This document shows, one piece after another, positions 35,496 to 43,554 of a stretch of 64,000 nt of DNA. Position numbers and translations under genes: made by a program. This DNA comes from Sphingobacteriales bacterium (GTDB taxonomy: Bacteria > Bacteroidota > Bacteroidia > Chitinophagales > CAIOSU01), in contig JAIXUD010000023.1 of NCBI GenBank assembly GCA_027483645.1, positions 1 through 64,000 on the forward strand. The letters are read 5' to 3'. How positions within the stretch are numbered: the first letter of the stretch is position 1; every line of letters begins with the position of its first letter. The notes under the pieces were generated by a model. It did no database searches, was not told the origin of the DNA, and worked only from the letters and a program-made list of their open reading frames with translations.

Positions 35496-35651
35496 TTTAA
35501 TATTTCTTCCAAAACCAAGTACTGCAATGCTTTAGTGAAACCAGCGGAAACCACTTCACTTTTTTAGTCCCATTTACATCCTGAAAGCCCCGTAAACGCA
35601 ACAAAGTCGTAACCGTCTGCTATCTTCGGCTAGTACCAACACAAGTTGATT

Positions 35652-36251
35652 ATGGGTGCCAAGAACAGCCATACTGCCACATCGGGTCTGGACTGGAACG
35701 CAATGTTAGGGTTATTGCATAGGTTAAAGAAAGACGGCCACTACCGGGAGTACCTCTTCATCGGCTGTGGGTGCTATTTCGGGTTGCGGGCAAGTGACTT
35801 GCTCTCGTTAAAATGGTCGGATGTTTCAGCAGACGGCCAAGTATCCGATGGGTTTCACATCGAAGAGCGCAAGACTGGCAAGCGGCGCCACATCACCATC
35901 AACCCATCGGTAAAAGAATCGCTTGAGCTAGTGAAGGCCCTCCTTATCAAATCCGGTAAGTTCAGCGACGATGCTTACTTGTTCCCTAATCGCTGGGGCA
36001 ACCCGCTTACCATATCCTACGTCAACAAGCGGCTTCACTTCCTATTTGCTAAGTACCAGGTGAAGGCACAAAACCCCTCTACCCATACCCTTCGCAAAAC
36101 CTTTGGCAAGCGGGTATGGGAGATGGATAACCGATCAGAACGCAGTCTCGTTTACCTGTCAGAGATTTTTGGCCACTCTTCCACGGCCATCACCCGGAAG
36201 TATATCGGCATCACACAACAGGTGATAGCTGATGTTTACATGAACCTTTAA
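35652..36251 (+). CDS. short tyrosine recombinase, catalytic domain only
   Basis: About 199 residues with all catalytic positions: Arg in FGLRASDLLSLKW, Lys in ERKTGKRRHITI, His-x-x-Arg in THTLRKTFGK, His in IFGHSSTAI and the nucleophile Tyr in TRKYIGI. It lacks the N-terminal SAM-like core-binding domain and arm domain of normal integrases, a size and layout like the FimB/FimE invertases. The ATG at 35652 is preferred to a TTG at 35646. It stands at the left edge of the accessory segment next to 26-nt dif-like sites (S3 begins 11 nt after its stop), which are obvious candidate substrates. That link is inference. Confidence 0.82.
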   Translation: MGAKNSHTATSGLDWNAMLGLLHRLKKDGHYREYLFIGCGCYFGLRASDLLSLKWSDVSADGQVSDGFHIEERKTGKRRHITINPSVKESLELVKALLIKSGKFSDDAYLFPNRWGNPLTISYVNKRLHFLFAKYQVKAQNPSTHTLRKTFGKRVWEMDNRSERSLVYLSEIFGHSSTAITRKYIGITQQVIADVYMNL

Positions 36252-36261
36252 CCTTCCCTAC

Positions 36262-36287
36262 CACTTCTGTCTTTACTAACAAAAGTG
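36262..36287. repeat. dif-like site S3
   Basis: CACTTCTGTC, centre TTTACT, AACAAAAGTG. The pairing extends outward (CTAC...GTAG). It begins 11 nt after the short recombinase stop. Confidence 0.55.
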
Positions 36288-36345
36288 GGTAGTTAACCTT
36301 CTGGTCCATTGCAACTACATCACCAGAATATTTGAACACCCCTGC

Positions 36346-36371
36346 AACTTATGTCATGATTGACAGAAGTA
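36346..36371. repeat. dif-like site S4
   Basis: AACTTATGTC, centre ATGATT, GACAGAAGTA. It lies between the recombinase and the 3' end of the polymerase-like gene. Confidence 0.6.
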
Positions 36372-36394
36372 CCTCAACATACAATTAGTATATG

Positions 36395-37756
36395 TCAGCA
36401 CAGCATCTTTGAGGTGAGGGTGGGGGGCTCAACACCCATTTCCTTGAACGATTTCTCTATTACAAGTATTGCCGTTTCAAGAGATCGAGCCGGTACGATT
36501 AATGAATCATGGATAGTAGCAACTGGTCCAATGCCAGCTTCCATCAGGGCAGGTATGATGTAGTTAAACATCATTCGTGATTCTGCACGCTGCATCAAAA
36601 GCGGCAACAACTTATGTTTCCTGAACTTTTGGTAAGACTTCATGGTGCTGTCTTTTAAGAAATCCTTAATAGGCTCTAGCTCATCAGCCTTCAAATTCCT
36701 GAGGTGGGTGAACAACTTATCGACTTTAGGATACTTTTTCTTGAATATACGTGCTACTACCTTGGCTTTACTGTCTACCACCACCCTATTGCGGTACATC
36801 ACACCTTGGAAGAATAGTATCTTAGCCTCATCGCGTTTGATTTTTAATTCACTAGCGAAGGAATCATAGGTATGGCCGCTTACACAATCCCTAATGAAAC
36901 CGGCATCACTGTGCTCGGGCAGGTACTTCTGTATTACCATAAATTCCTGGGGCAACAAAACCTGGGCAATGCTTCGCTGCAACGCAATGGAAGCGAAGTA
37001 GGGCTGGCTATTCGCAATGTCGATAATATTCAGTGAACCTTCTCCCTCGAACTTGAGCGCAGGCCTGAGTTCCTTTTTCAAATTGGTGAGCCAAGAGTGC
37101 AACCGATAACCGAACTTGTCAAACACAAATTGGTGCGACAGGTTGTCAATTAAGTGTTCATTGCAGTCACGCTTATTCGCTGGCAGCAATTGGATTATTG
37201 GTTTGGCCCTATTGATGTCGAGTTGAAGTCGGCCCAGGGATGTGACCAAGTAATCTATTACAGCTTCCAGTAAGCCAAGAGGGTTGCTTTGTTGTATTAA
37301 AACGGTCCCGTCATTGAAAACGTCACGGGTTGCCAGAATGGACTTGATTGTCCTGGCATCAGTTATTGTGTGTTCTGTAAAAGTTAGTTGGCCCTCTATC
37401 GGTGGTATAAACCTGTATTGCTTACTTCTTTTGCCTGGCAAGTAGCTTTCGTTTCCCTCTTCGTTTAACCTAACCTCTATAATTCCATGAACCACAAGCA
37501 AGGCTACGTAACCAGAATAATTGCTTGAACCGATAGCTTTTAAAATCCGTGAGTTTACCGTGAACCATTCGGATGGTTCCATGTACTTGCCATCTTTATG
37601 CTTGGCCTTGCGCTTTGCGTTTATGTAGGCCAGGAAAAACTGGTGCGCTACGGCGGATAACCTGTCGGGGATAAACCTTGTACCTTCAACTAAGTTGTTA
37701 GCTGAATGCATTCCATTTGGTAGCTTAACTTTTAATTGAGTTATCCTTTGTTCCAC
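36395..37756 (-). CDS. divergent family-A DNA polymerase-like replication protein
   Basis: A 453-residue protein without an obvious named family. The C-terminal half carries the three palm motifs of family-A polymerases in order. Motif A is NIIDIANSQPYFASIA (Asp246). Motif B is KRDEAKILFFQGVMYRNR (Arg308, Lys312, Phe316, Tyr321). Motif C is VATIHDSLIVPA (His416, Asp417), preceded by a helix like that before motif C in PolI (AESRMMFNYIIPALMEAG). No exonuclease domain is present. Residues 60-115 look like a winged helix (VNSRILKAIGSSNYSGYVAL). It could replicate the element or repair gaps after transfer. The assignment rests on motifs read by eye. Confidence 0.6.
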   Translation of the reverse strand: MEQRITQLKVKLPNGMHSANNLVEGTRFIPDRLSAVAHQFFLAYINAKRKAKHKDGKYMEPSEWFTVNSRILKAIGSSNYSGYVALLVVHGIIEVRLNEEGNESYLPGKRSKQYRFIPPIEGQLTFTEHTITDARTIKSILATRDVFNDGTVLIQQSNPLGLLEAVIDYLVTSLGRLQLDINRAKPIIQLLPANKRDCNEHLIDNLSHQFVFDKFGYRLHSWLTNLKKELRPALKFEGEGSLNIIDIANSQPYFASIALQRSIAQVLLPQEFMVIQKYLPEHSDAGFIRDCVSGHTYDSFASELKIKRDEAKILFFQGVMYRNRVVVDSKAKVVARIFKKKYPKVDKLFTHLRNLKADELEPIKDFLKDSTMKSYQKFRKHKLLPLLMQRAESRMMFNYIIPALMEAGIGPVATIHDSLIVPARSLETAILVIEKSFKEMGVEPPTLTSKMLC

Positions 37757-37792
37757 ACGGATGATATCCTCTAGGAACCACTTTGTTGCAAC

Positions 37793-37828
37793 AAAAAAAA
37801 AAGCGGGTGCCCCTTAAGGAACACCCGC
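37793..37828 (-). terminator. intrinsic terminator
   Basis: On the minus strand GCGGGTG pairs with CACCCGC and is followed by ten T. It ends the 37854-38561 gene and separates it from the polymerase-like gene. Confidence 0.85.
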
Positions 37829-37853
37829 CACCGGAAAGCGCACACCTAACCGC

Positions 37854-38561
37854 CTAAACGTTCTCTATCACATATCCCAGTTCTTTCGCCCTAGCTAGGA
37901 AGGGGACGATATTGGTCGCCGTGAACTGGCTGCACACCGCAACGGTATTGTCCGCAAGCTTGATACGGTGTTCCTCTTTCAGGAAGAAGCGGTCCCGGTT
38001 GCCGTAATACTTCTTTGCCTTCTCCAGTTCTTGGAAAATGCCGAATCGGTGCAACAGTTCATCGGGGAACGCCTCTTTCAGTTGGTCATGGGTGATACCG
38101 GGGTTATCGGCCACATGCCGGCTTACCACAGCCCTTACCAATGGTCCTTTGCCCAAGGTCTGGCCGTTGAACAGGAATTTACCGTTGTCCCTTCCTTTTG
38201 GCTTGGGCTTGGCTTCTTCTTCACCTGTTTCTTCACCCGCCTCACTGTTCTCAATAACGTTGCCCAAGTTAAGTTCATCGTTTAAGGCTGTTTCAGGAGC
38301 CTCTGGCGAGTCCTGTTTTTCAGGTCTTGGCTCAGCGTCTATCTCGATTACCGTGTCGATAGGGTCGTCGTCATACACTTCCTGGCCGCCTACAAGGGAC
38401 AGTTCGTGCTGGTCGTTTTCTTCCAATACTGGGATTTCCTTCAATTCATCAATAGCCGTTCGCAAGGCCTTGCCTTTGAGCTTTGTTACCTTACCAATTG
38501 CGGCTTCGGTAGAATTTGGGTTATCCCGAACAAATGCGATGATTAATGCTTTCGCGTCCAT
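37854..38561 (-). CDS. hypothetical protein with acidic linker and conserved C-terminal domain
   Basis: About 235 residues. An N-terminal helical segment (MDAKALIIAFVRDNPNSTEA, winged-helix-like) is joined by a long Glu/Pro-rich linker (about 70-140) to a compact C-terminal domain (about 145-235: FNGQTLGKGPLVRAVVSRHV, then FPDELLHRFGIFQELEKA, ending VPFLARAKELGYVIENV). I have seen this C-terminal pattern in other hypothetical proteins but cannot name it. The frame runs 23 codons further upstream (38630); that extension is Arg-rich and less protein-like, so the ATG at 38561 is preferred. Its own terminator follows. Confidence 0.6.
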   Translation of the reverse strand: MDAKALIIAFVRDNPNSTEAAIGKVTKLKGKALRTAIDELKEIPVLEENDQHELSLVGGQEVYDDDPIDTVIEIDAEPRPEKQDSPEAPETALNDELNLGNVIENSEAGEETGEEEAKPKPKGRDNGKFLFNGQTLGKGPLVRAVVSRHVADNPGITHDQLKEAFPDELLHRFGIFQELEKAKKYYGNRDRFFLKEEHRIKLADNTVAVCSQFTATNIVPFLARAKELGYVIENV

Positions 38562-38683
38562 ACTCGTTGTTGTTTTGGTACGAAGCGAGTTTAGCCGTTT
38601 CCGGCGGAACCGGAAAATCGAAACCTCCATAAACAGGGCATTTTAGCGTTTTTTAGCGTTTCGGTAGCTTTAACCTTTGGGGT

Positions 38684-40198
38684 TTACTTGACAATGGCCT
38701 CAAGAAGGTTGATAGACTGTTTCAAATCACCTTGGTTATATTTGGACCGTGCTTCTGATAACTGGGCCTTATGTTTTGCGATAGGGTCTTTGGCATCCGT
38801 TAAATCCACCAACTCGTAAAAGAGCTGCTCGATGTCATTGTTCGGGTAGTTGTAAGCGTTTGGTTGGAAGCTGAAAGTACCCTTTCCGATATTCCCGGCT
38901 TGGATGTATTTCAACATTTGGATAATCTGCCGCTCTAGCAATCTTGATCCGCTGATGTTGTCCATTCCGTCGAAGGCAGATTTTAATGTACCATCTTCAC
39001 TATAGTATACACCAGAGTCCAAGTCGCCTCGCTCATAATACTCCTCGTCCGACTTGTTACCAGAGGGGTAATAGCCTGTCCATTTGCCGTCTTTCTTCCC
39101 GTTGACAGCGATACCCTCAATGGTCAGGTTTCCTTTATCGTCATACCCTTTATAAGGACCGTTCGGCATCCCATTAGCGAACGTTTGCTCTGTCTTTATC
39201 TTACCGTTCTCATGGTATTCCTTGCTGCTGCCTGTTTTGATGCCATTGTTGTAGTTACTTTCAGATTGCAACTGGCCACTGCTATAATAGAATAGGCACC
39301 TTCCGTTCAATTTATCGGGGTTCTCCGAAACTAGACTGCCTTCAAACTGCTTGGTGCCGTTGAGATAATAATCACCTACGGGCCCAGAAGGTTTACCGGC
39401 TGCATCGTATGATATGGTCCTGAAATAAGCGAATTCGGATTCCACTATCGTTTCGTGCCAGTCCTTATCAAAGTAATACTTCCAAGGGCCGGTCTTTTTT
39501 CCTTGGGTATATTGGCCACTTGTCAGTACCTTCCCCGAATCGGATTGGCTGTACAGAACCCATTTACCATCTAGTTGTCCCTGCTTATAGTTTTCTTCAA
39601 GGACTATATGGCCACCACAGGTATACTCGCGGTACTGGCCATTCAATTTTCCATCGGCATAGTTGGTCTCTTTGTACGTTTTGCCCGAAGGATAGTAATA
39701 GATTATATGCCTGCCGGCCGTAGGCTTGACCTCTTCACCGGCTACATAATTTTTTGTAACCTTGAAGTACCGGCAATTATCCGGTAGCTTTGAATTTCCG
39801 AACATCTGTATGACGGTCCATTCACCTTCTCTTTTGCCGTTGGCATAATTGCCTTGGTCGGTTATTACACCGTCCGCATTATAATATATGGCCGCGCCCG
39901 ACAGAATGCCTTCCTTAAAGTTCTCTTTCTTCCACAGCCATCTTTTACCGCCACCTTGGAAAGTGGAGTATTCCAGGCATTGCCCGTGCTTTTGGCCATT
40001 TACATAGTTAAACTCCTTCACCACGATTCCTTCGCTGTCGTATTCTTTATATGCCCCATGCGGCTCGCCAGCGGCATTGACGATATAGCTTTTATGCGGC
40101 TTTGTCTGAAGGTAGTCGTAATAGGTTTTTACCGTCTTTTGGGCATTGGCACTCAGTCCTAAGATTACAAGGCCCAAAGTAAGGATGATACTTTTCAT
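38684..40198 (-). CDS. exported MORN-variant repeat protein (YwqK-like)
   Basis: A 504-residue protein with signal peptide KSIILTLGLVILGLSANAQ followed by about 15 tandem YwqK/MORN-variant repeats of roughly 22 residues, each like NGKREGEWTVIQ or GKLNGQYREYTCGGHIVLEEN. The last 90 residues are helical (IAKHKAQLSEARSKYNQGDL). The family is often labelled antitoxin component YwqK without proof in Bacteroidota; no toxin is adjacent. It is probably a periplasmic or outer-membrane protein of unknown role. Confidence 0.82.
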   Translation of the reverse strand: MKSIILTLGLVILGLSANAQKTVKTYYDYLQTKPHKSYIVNAAGEPHGAYKEYDSEGIVVKEFNYVNGQKHGQCLEYSTFQGGGKRWLWKKENFKEGILSGAAIYYNADGVITDQGNYANGKREGEWTVIQMFGNSKLPDNCRYFKVTKNYVAGEEVKPTAGRHIIYYYPSGKTYKETNYADGKLNGQYREYTCGGHIVLEENYKQGQLDGKWVLYSQSDSGKVLTSGQYTQGKKTGPWKYYFDKDWHETIVESEFAYFRTISYDAAGKPSGPVGDYYLNGTKQFEGSLVSENPDKLNGRCLFYYSSGQLQSESNYNNGIKTGSSKEYHENGKIKTEQTFANGMPNGPYKGYDDKGNLTIEGIAVNGKKDGKWTGYYPSGNKSDEEYYERGDLDSGVYYSEDGTLKSAFDGMDNISGSRLLERQIIQMLKYIQAGNIGKGTFSFQPNAYNYPNNDIEQLFYELVDLTDAKDPIAKHKAQLSEARSKYNQGDLKQSINLLEAIVK

Positions 40199-40239
40199 GA
40201 TGTTTAAGTTTTAGTTCGATGCGAGTATAGCCGGTTCCG

Positions 40240-40262
40240 CCGACAGGGAAACTGCCTGTCGG
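40240..40262. other. hairpin between the lipoprotein and MORN-variant genes
   Basis: CCGACAGG and CCTGTCGG form an 8-bp stem, 42 nt upstream of the MORN-repeat gene start and 33 nt past the lipoprotein stop. It could be an operator or an attenuator; no T run follows. Confidence 0.4.
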
Positions 40263-40294
40263 TAACTTTTACAACCGGTAAGCGGTTTGAGGCT

Positions 40295-41059
40295 TTATTG
40301 GGCAAGTTCCATGGCACCCTTGGCAAACTTGGTCTGCACTTCCATGAACTTCGACAATTGCGGAGGGGTAAGGATGTCACCAGCGCTTTCTAGCTGCTCG
40401 CTCAACCGTTGTGCCTCTTCCATTGCGGCGGTATATTCGGATAGGGCCGAGACATCACCACTGTTGGCCTTCTTGGCAAGCCTGAGGTAGTTATCGGTGA
40501 ACTTTTCATAATCAGCTATGATCTTGTCCCAGTTTTCATTGCCAGTTAGTTTGCTAGCGTTACTTGTAATACTCGAAGTCGTATTCTCTTCCGCAACATA
40601 TTCGGTAGCGTTGGTGTTGATATAAAAGCTCTCTAGCTGCAAATCCGAGAAGTTCTCTATCCTTGCTTGGTAAGAGAACGTGAAAAAACCACTCTCGCCT
40701 TGCTCAAGTAGTTTTTCGATGTCGGCGCTACCCCCGTTAAAGCTAAAGCTTCCACCAAAGCTGGGCGGGTTGCCGCCCTTTTCCAGTAATTGAATGCTGA
40801 TGGGGTTCATGGTAAGGTTGTAAACCTCTGTAAACTTCTTGCCGGTCGTAGCCTTGCTTTTGAGCTTCACCGATATCGAATAGTGATAATCGTTTTTCTT
40901 TACGAACTTATAGGTGCCAGGCTCCACCTCGATATAGTCCTTCATCCCGCCCTTAACACTGGGATTGGCAGGGGAAAGCTCGAACTCGGTTTTTTCACTG
41001 GCGCATGAATTAAATAAAAACGGTAAAAGCGCAATCAAGAAATAGGTAGTTGTTTTCAT
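40295..41059 (-). CDS. hypothetical lipoprotein
   Basis: A 254-residue protein with leader KTTTYFLIALLPFLFNSCAS (lipobox Cys at about residue 19). A beta-rich middle (about 25-150) is followed by a C-terminal helical hairpin (AMEEAQRLSEQLESAGDIL, QLSKFMEVQTKFAKGAMELA). No domain is recognised. It lies 96 nt upstream of the MORN-repeat gene on the same strand and may share its transcript; the two could act together at the envelope. Confidence 0.7.
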   Translation of the reverse strand: MKTTTYFLIALLPFLFNSCASEKTEFELSPANPSVKGGMKDYIEVEPGTYKFVKKNDYHYSISVKLKSKATTGKKFTEVYNLTMNPISIQLLEKGGNPPSFGGSFSFNGGSADIEKLLEQGESGFFTFSYQARIENFSDLQLESFYINTNATEYVAEENTTSSITSNASKLTGNENWDKIIADYEKFTDNYLRLAKKANSGDVSALSEYTAAMEEAQRLSEQLESAGDILTPPQLSKFMEVQTKFAKGAMELAQ

Positions 41060-41248
41060 TTTTTTTGGGTTGGTTCGATAATTGATTTTTCAAATATGGC
41101 TAACACGTTCGACAAAATAGCCGAGCATTCAATGTTTATAGTCCACAGGAATCACACCGTTCAAACCGTTCAAACAGCTCGAATAATTGTTTCCAGTTAA
41201 ATAGTCCATAAAGCCCGCTGTATTGCGCCATAAGCTAATTTCGGCTTT

Positions 41249-41797
41249 ATGCTATCGAAGGTCATCAAGGAAAGGCTGGAACAAAAACTGGGGCACACCG
41301 TGCGCTATCCAAAGGACTGCGATATGCTGGCGGCCGATATTGCCAAGGTGTGTAAATGCCAGCTTAGCGGCAGCACCATGAAAAGGCTCTTCGGCTTTGT
41401 AAAAGGTGGCGGACAGCCTAGGCTCTATACGCTCGACCTGCTCAGTAACTATCTCGGCCACGGTAAATGGGAAGATTTACTGGCCTCGCTAACCGGCCAA
41501 CGGCCTATTCAATCATCCGAAATTGAACACCTGGATATTAACAAGGCCAAAACCGGCAGCACCATAATTATCACGTACGCGCCTGCACGTGAGGTAACTT
41601 TGGAAGTAGTGGAAAAAGGCCGGTTGCGACTGATAGAATCCAACGAACCACTATTGGAAGGTGTCGAAACGGTAAAGTGTACAGAAGTCAAGCTTCACTA
41701 TCCGCTATATCTAGAAATACCTGGTAAGGCATTCGGTGTTTGGCTGGCACAGATAAGTGGCGTTACGTCCATCAAAACCGCGAAACTGGACACATAA
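41249..41797 (+). CDS. hypothetical protein with N-terminal DNA-binding-like helices
   Basis: A 182-residue protein. The N-terminal 85 residues are helical, with a pattern recurrent in Bacteroidota hypotheticals (LSGSTMKRLFGFVKGGGQPR, YTLDLLSNYLGHGKWEDLL) that looks like a helix-turn-helix recognising unit. The C-terminal part (about 100-182) is a small beta domain. The final codons and following bases (from 41782) recur at 51175, just after dif-like site S7. It is a single gene, divergent from the lipoprotein. Confidence 0.6.
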   Translation: MLSKVIKERLEQKLGHTVRYPKDCDMLAADIAKVCKCQLSGSTMKRLFGFVKGGGQPRLYTLDLLSNYLGHGKWEDLLASLTGQRPIQSSEIEHLDINKAKTGSTIIITYAPAREVTLEVVEKGRLRLIESNEPLLEGVETVKCTEVKLHYPLYLEIPGKAFGVWLAQISGVTSIKTAKLDT

Positions 41798-41804
41798 TAG
41801 TGGG
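41782..41804 (+). repeat. 23-nt direct repeat, copy A
   Basis: It begins GAAACTGGACACATAATAG and is identical to 51175-51197; weaker similarity continues (AAGGGGGC, then GGATT...CGCACC). It covers the last codons of the 41249-41797 gene. The rest of the gap 41798-42111 has no gene: T/C-rich repeats, a TGGGTTAGGCC motif (about 41930) also present at 55557 and 56099, and site S5. Confidence 0.7.
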
Positions 41805-41979
41805 TGGGAAGGGGGCGGGGCGATTTACTACTATTAATACTATTAAGGGGATTACCCAGCTTACGCACCTACCTAGCCTAACCCAGCAATTACATGAGTA
41901 TTCGATAGGTATACAGTCAAGTCAGTTAAGTGGGTTAGGCCAGTTGATGCACAATTACCATATCTAGGTCAAGGGGTAC

Positions 41980-42005
41980 AACTTCTGTCGAAACTGACAG
42001 AAGTT
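41980..42005. repeat. dif-like site S5 (best palindrome)
   Basis: AACTTCTGTC, centre GAAACT, GACAGAAGTT: perfect 10-bp arms, 11 bp counting the outer C/G. It lies upstream of the MZA-type defence operon. Confidence 0.7.
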
Positions 42006-42111
42006 GATTACCGGGTTCACTATGGATTTAAATGAAGTTGGAATTTTCTTTATTAAATTGCAAATTTGAGAGTAGGTATAATTTTATCCCTTTAACTCGA
42101 ATTTACTAGCA

Positions 42112-43554
42112 ATGCATCTTACAAGTGAAAGGGGCGCTGTAAACGCTGAAATTATTAATCCAAGTGTTAAGAATTTTATTGCCTCTTTAAGGGATATAGG
42201 GTACTCATTTGAAGTCGCGGTGTCTGACTTGATAGATAATAGTATAACGGCGGAGGCAACAGAAATTAAAATTCACACAGTTTCCAATCCCCAGTTAACG
42301 TTTAGTTTACTTGATAACGGAACTGGGATGACGGAAAGCGAATTAGTTGAAGCCATGCGCTTAGCTTCAAAAGATCCAAGAAACAAAAGAGCAAAAAACG
42401 ATTTAGGCAGATTCGGTTTAGGATTAAAAACGGCCTCTTTTTCACAAGGTAGGAAGCTAACAGTAGTTTCGAAAAAGCAAGGAATTGTGTCTGTTAGACA
42501 ATGGGATTTAGATTATGTATATGAGAAAGATGAATGGTACCTAATTACGCCCGTGGATTATGAAAAACTACCGTTAGCTGCTGATCTGTTTCTATTAAAA
42601 CAAGGCACATTAATTTGCTGGCAAAATATAGACAGAATTAATAATGACGCATTGTCAGGTATTATTGAACGTTTAAGGAAGCATTTGTCTCTTGTGTTTC
42701 ATCGTTATTTAGAGGGTCTTGAAATGCAGAAATCTTTAAAAATAATTATCAATGACAATCCATTAATCCCCTTTAATCCATTCAATCTAAATCATCCAGC
42801 AACCCAGCAAACTGCTAGTGAAAAGATTAAGATATTTGGATCAACGATTACCATTCAACCATACATATTACCCCACCATTCAAAATTATCCCAACAAGAG
42901 TACGAGTTGTACGCTACAGAAGAAGGGTACATAAAATCTCAAGGCTTTTACTTGTATAGGCAGAATCGAATACTTATATACGGCACTTGGTGGGGGATGC
43001 ACAGAGCCTTAGATGCCCACAAGCTTGTGCGAATCAAAATTGATATCCCAAATGACATGGACACTCATTGGGGCATTGATATAAAAAAGTCTATCGCGCG
43101 TCCTGCGGAAGAGATAAAGAATGATCTTAAGAGAATTATTAAACAAGTTACTGAAAGAGGTTCTAAACCGTTTACTGGTAGAGGTCGAAAAATTGAAGAT
43201 AAGTCTATTGTACAGTTTTGGGAAGTTCGTCCATTAAACAATGATTTTCGCTTTGCTATCAATGAGCAACATCCTTTATTTCAAGACCTAACTAAAAGTC
43301 TTTCTGAGGACACCCTAGAAAAATTGCTCTTTTATCTTAAGGGGGTGCAAGCATACTTACCATTAGAGGCAATACAATTTAACTTGCAGAAGAATCCGCA
43401 TTTAATTAACCAAAATTCTGCATTGACTGAAATGGAGATAATTGAAGTTGCAAAGAAACTTCTCTCCGCTGGGTTATCCGAAGAATACATACGAAATTTA
43501 CTGAAAACAGAAATTTTTTCTAGCCATAAACACCTTTTCCAAAATGGATACTAA
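42112..43554 (+). CDS. MORC/MutL-like GHKL ATPase of MZA-type defence locus
   Basis: A 480-residue GHKL ATPase. The N box is FEVAVSDLIDNSITA (Asp39, Asn43), the G1 box LLDNGTGM (68-74), and the G2 lid LGRFGLGLKTASFSQGR (98-113). The transducer-like region follows with an S5 fold. This is the MutL/MORC-type member described in restriction-like clusters with Z1, DUF4420 and AIPR (Iyer and colleagues; later the MZA system). It probably clamps or senses DNA and drives the complex. It is the first gene of the operon; its last 11 nt overlap the Z1 gene. The operon is visibly A+T-richer than its neighbours. Confidence 0.88.
   Translation: MHLTSERGAVNAEIINPSVKNFIASLRDIGYSFEVAVSDLIDNSITAEATEIKIHTVSNPQLTFSLLDNGTGMTESELVEAMRLASKDPRNKRAKNDLGRFGLGLKTASFSQGRKLTVVSKKQGIVSVRQWDLDYVYEKDEWYLITPVDYEKLPLAADLFLLKQGTLICWQNIDRINNDALSGIIERLRKHLSLVFHRYLEGLEMQKSLKIIINDNPLIPFNPFNLNHPATQQTASEKIKIFGSTITIQPYILPHHSKLSQQEYELYATEEGYIKSQGFYLYRQNRILIYGTWWGMHRALDAHKLVRIKIDIPNDMDTHWGIDIKKSIARPAEEIKNDLKRIIKQVTERGSKPFTGRGRKIEDKSIVQFWEVRPLNNDFRFAINEQHPLFQDLTKSLSEDTLEKLLFYLKGVQAYLPLEAIQFNLQKNPHLINQNSALTEMEIIEVAKKLLSAGLSEEYIRNLLKTEIFSSHKHLFQNGY

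Noticed and set aside
38564-38630. Upstream extension of the 37854 gene (RFRRKRLNSLRTKTTTS)
   Set aside because: An Arg/Thr-rich stretch without family support; the ATG at 38561 starts a sensible helical domain.
38684-40198. Toxin-antitoxin module suggested by the YwqK name
   Set aside because: No toxin gene is adjacent, and the protein has a signal peptide, so a cytoplasmic antitoxin role is not supported.
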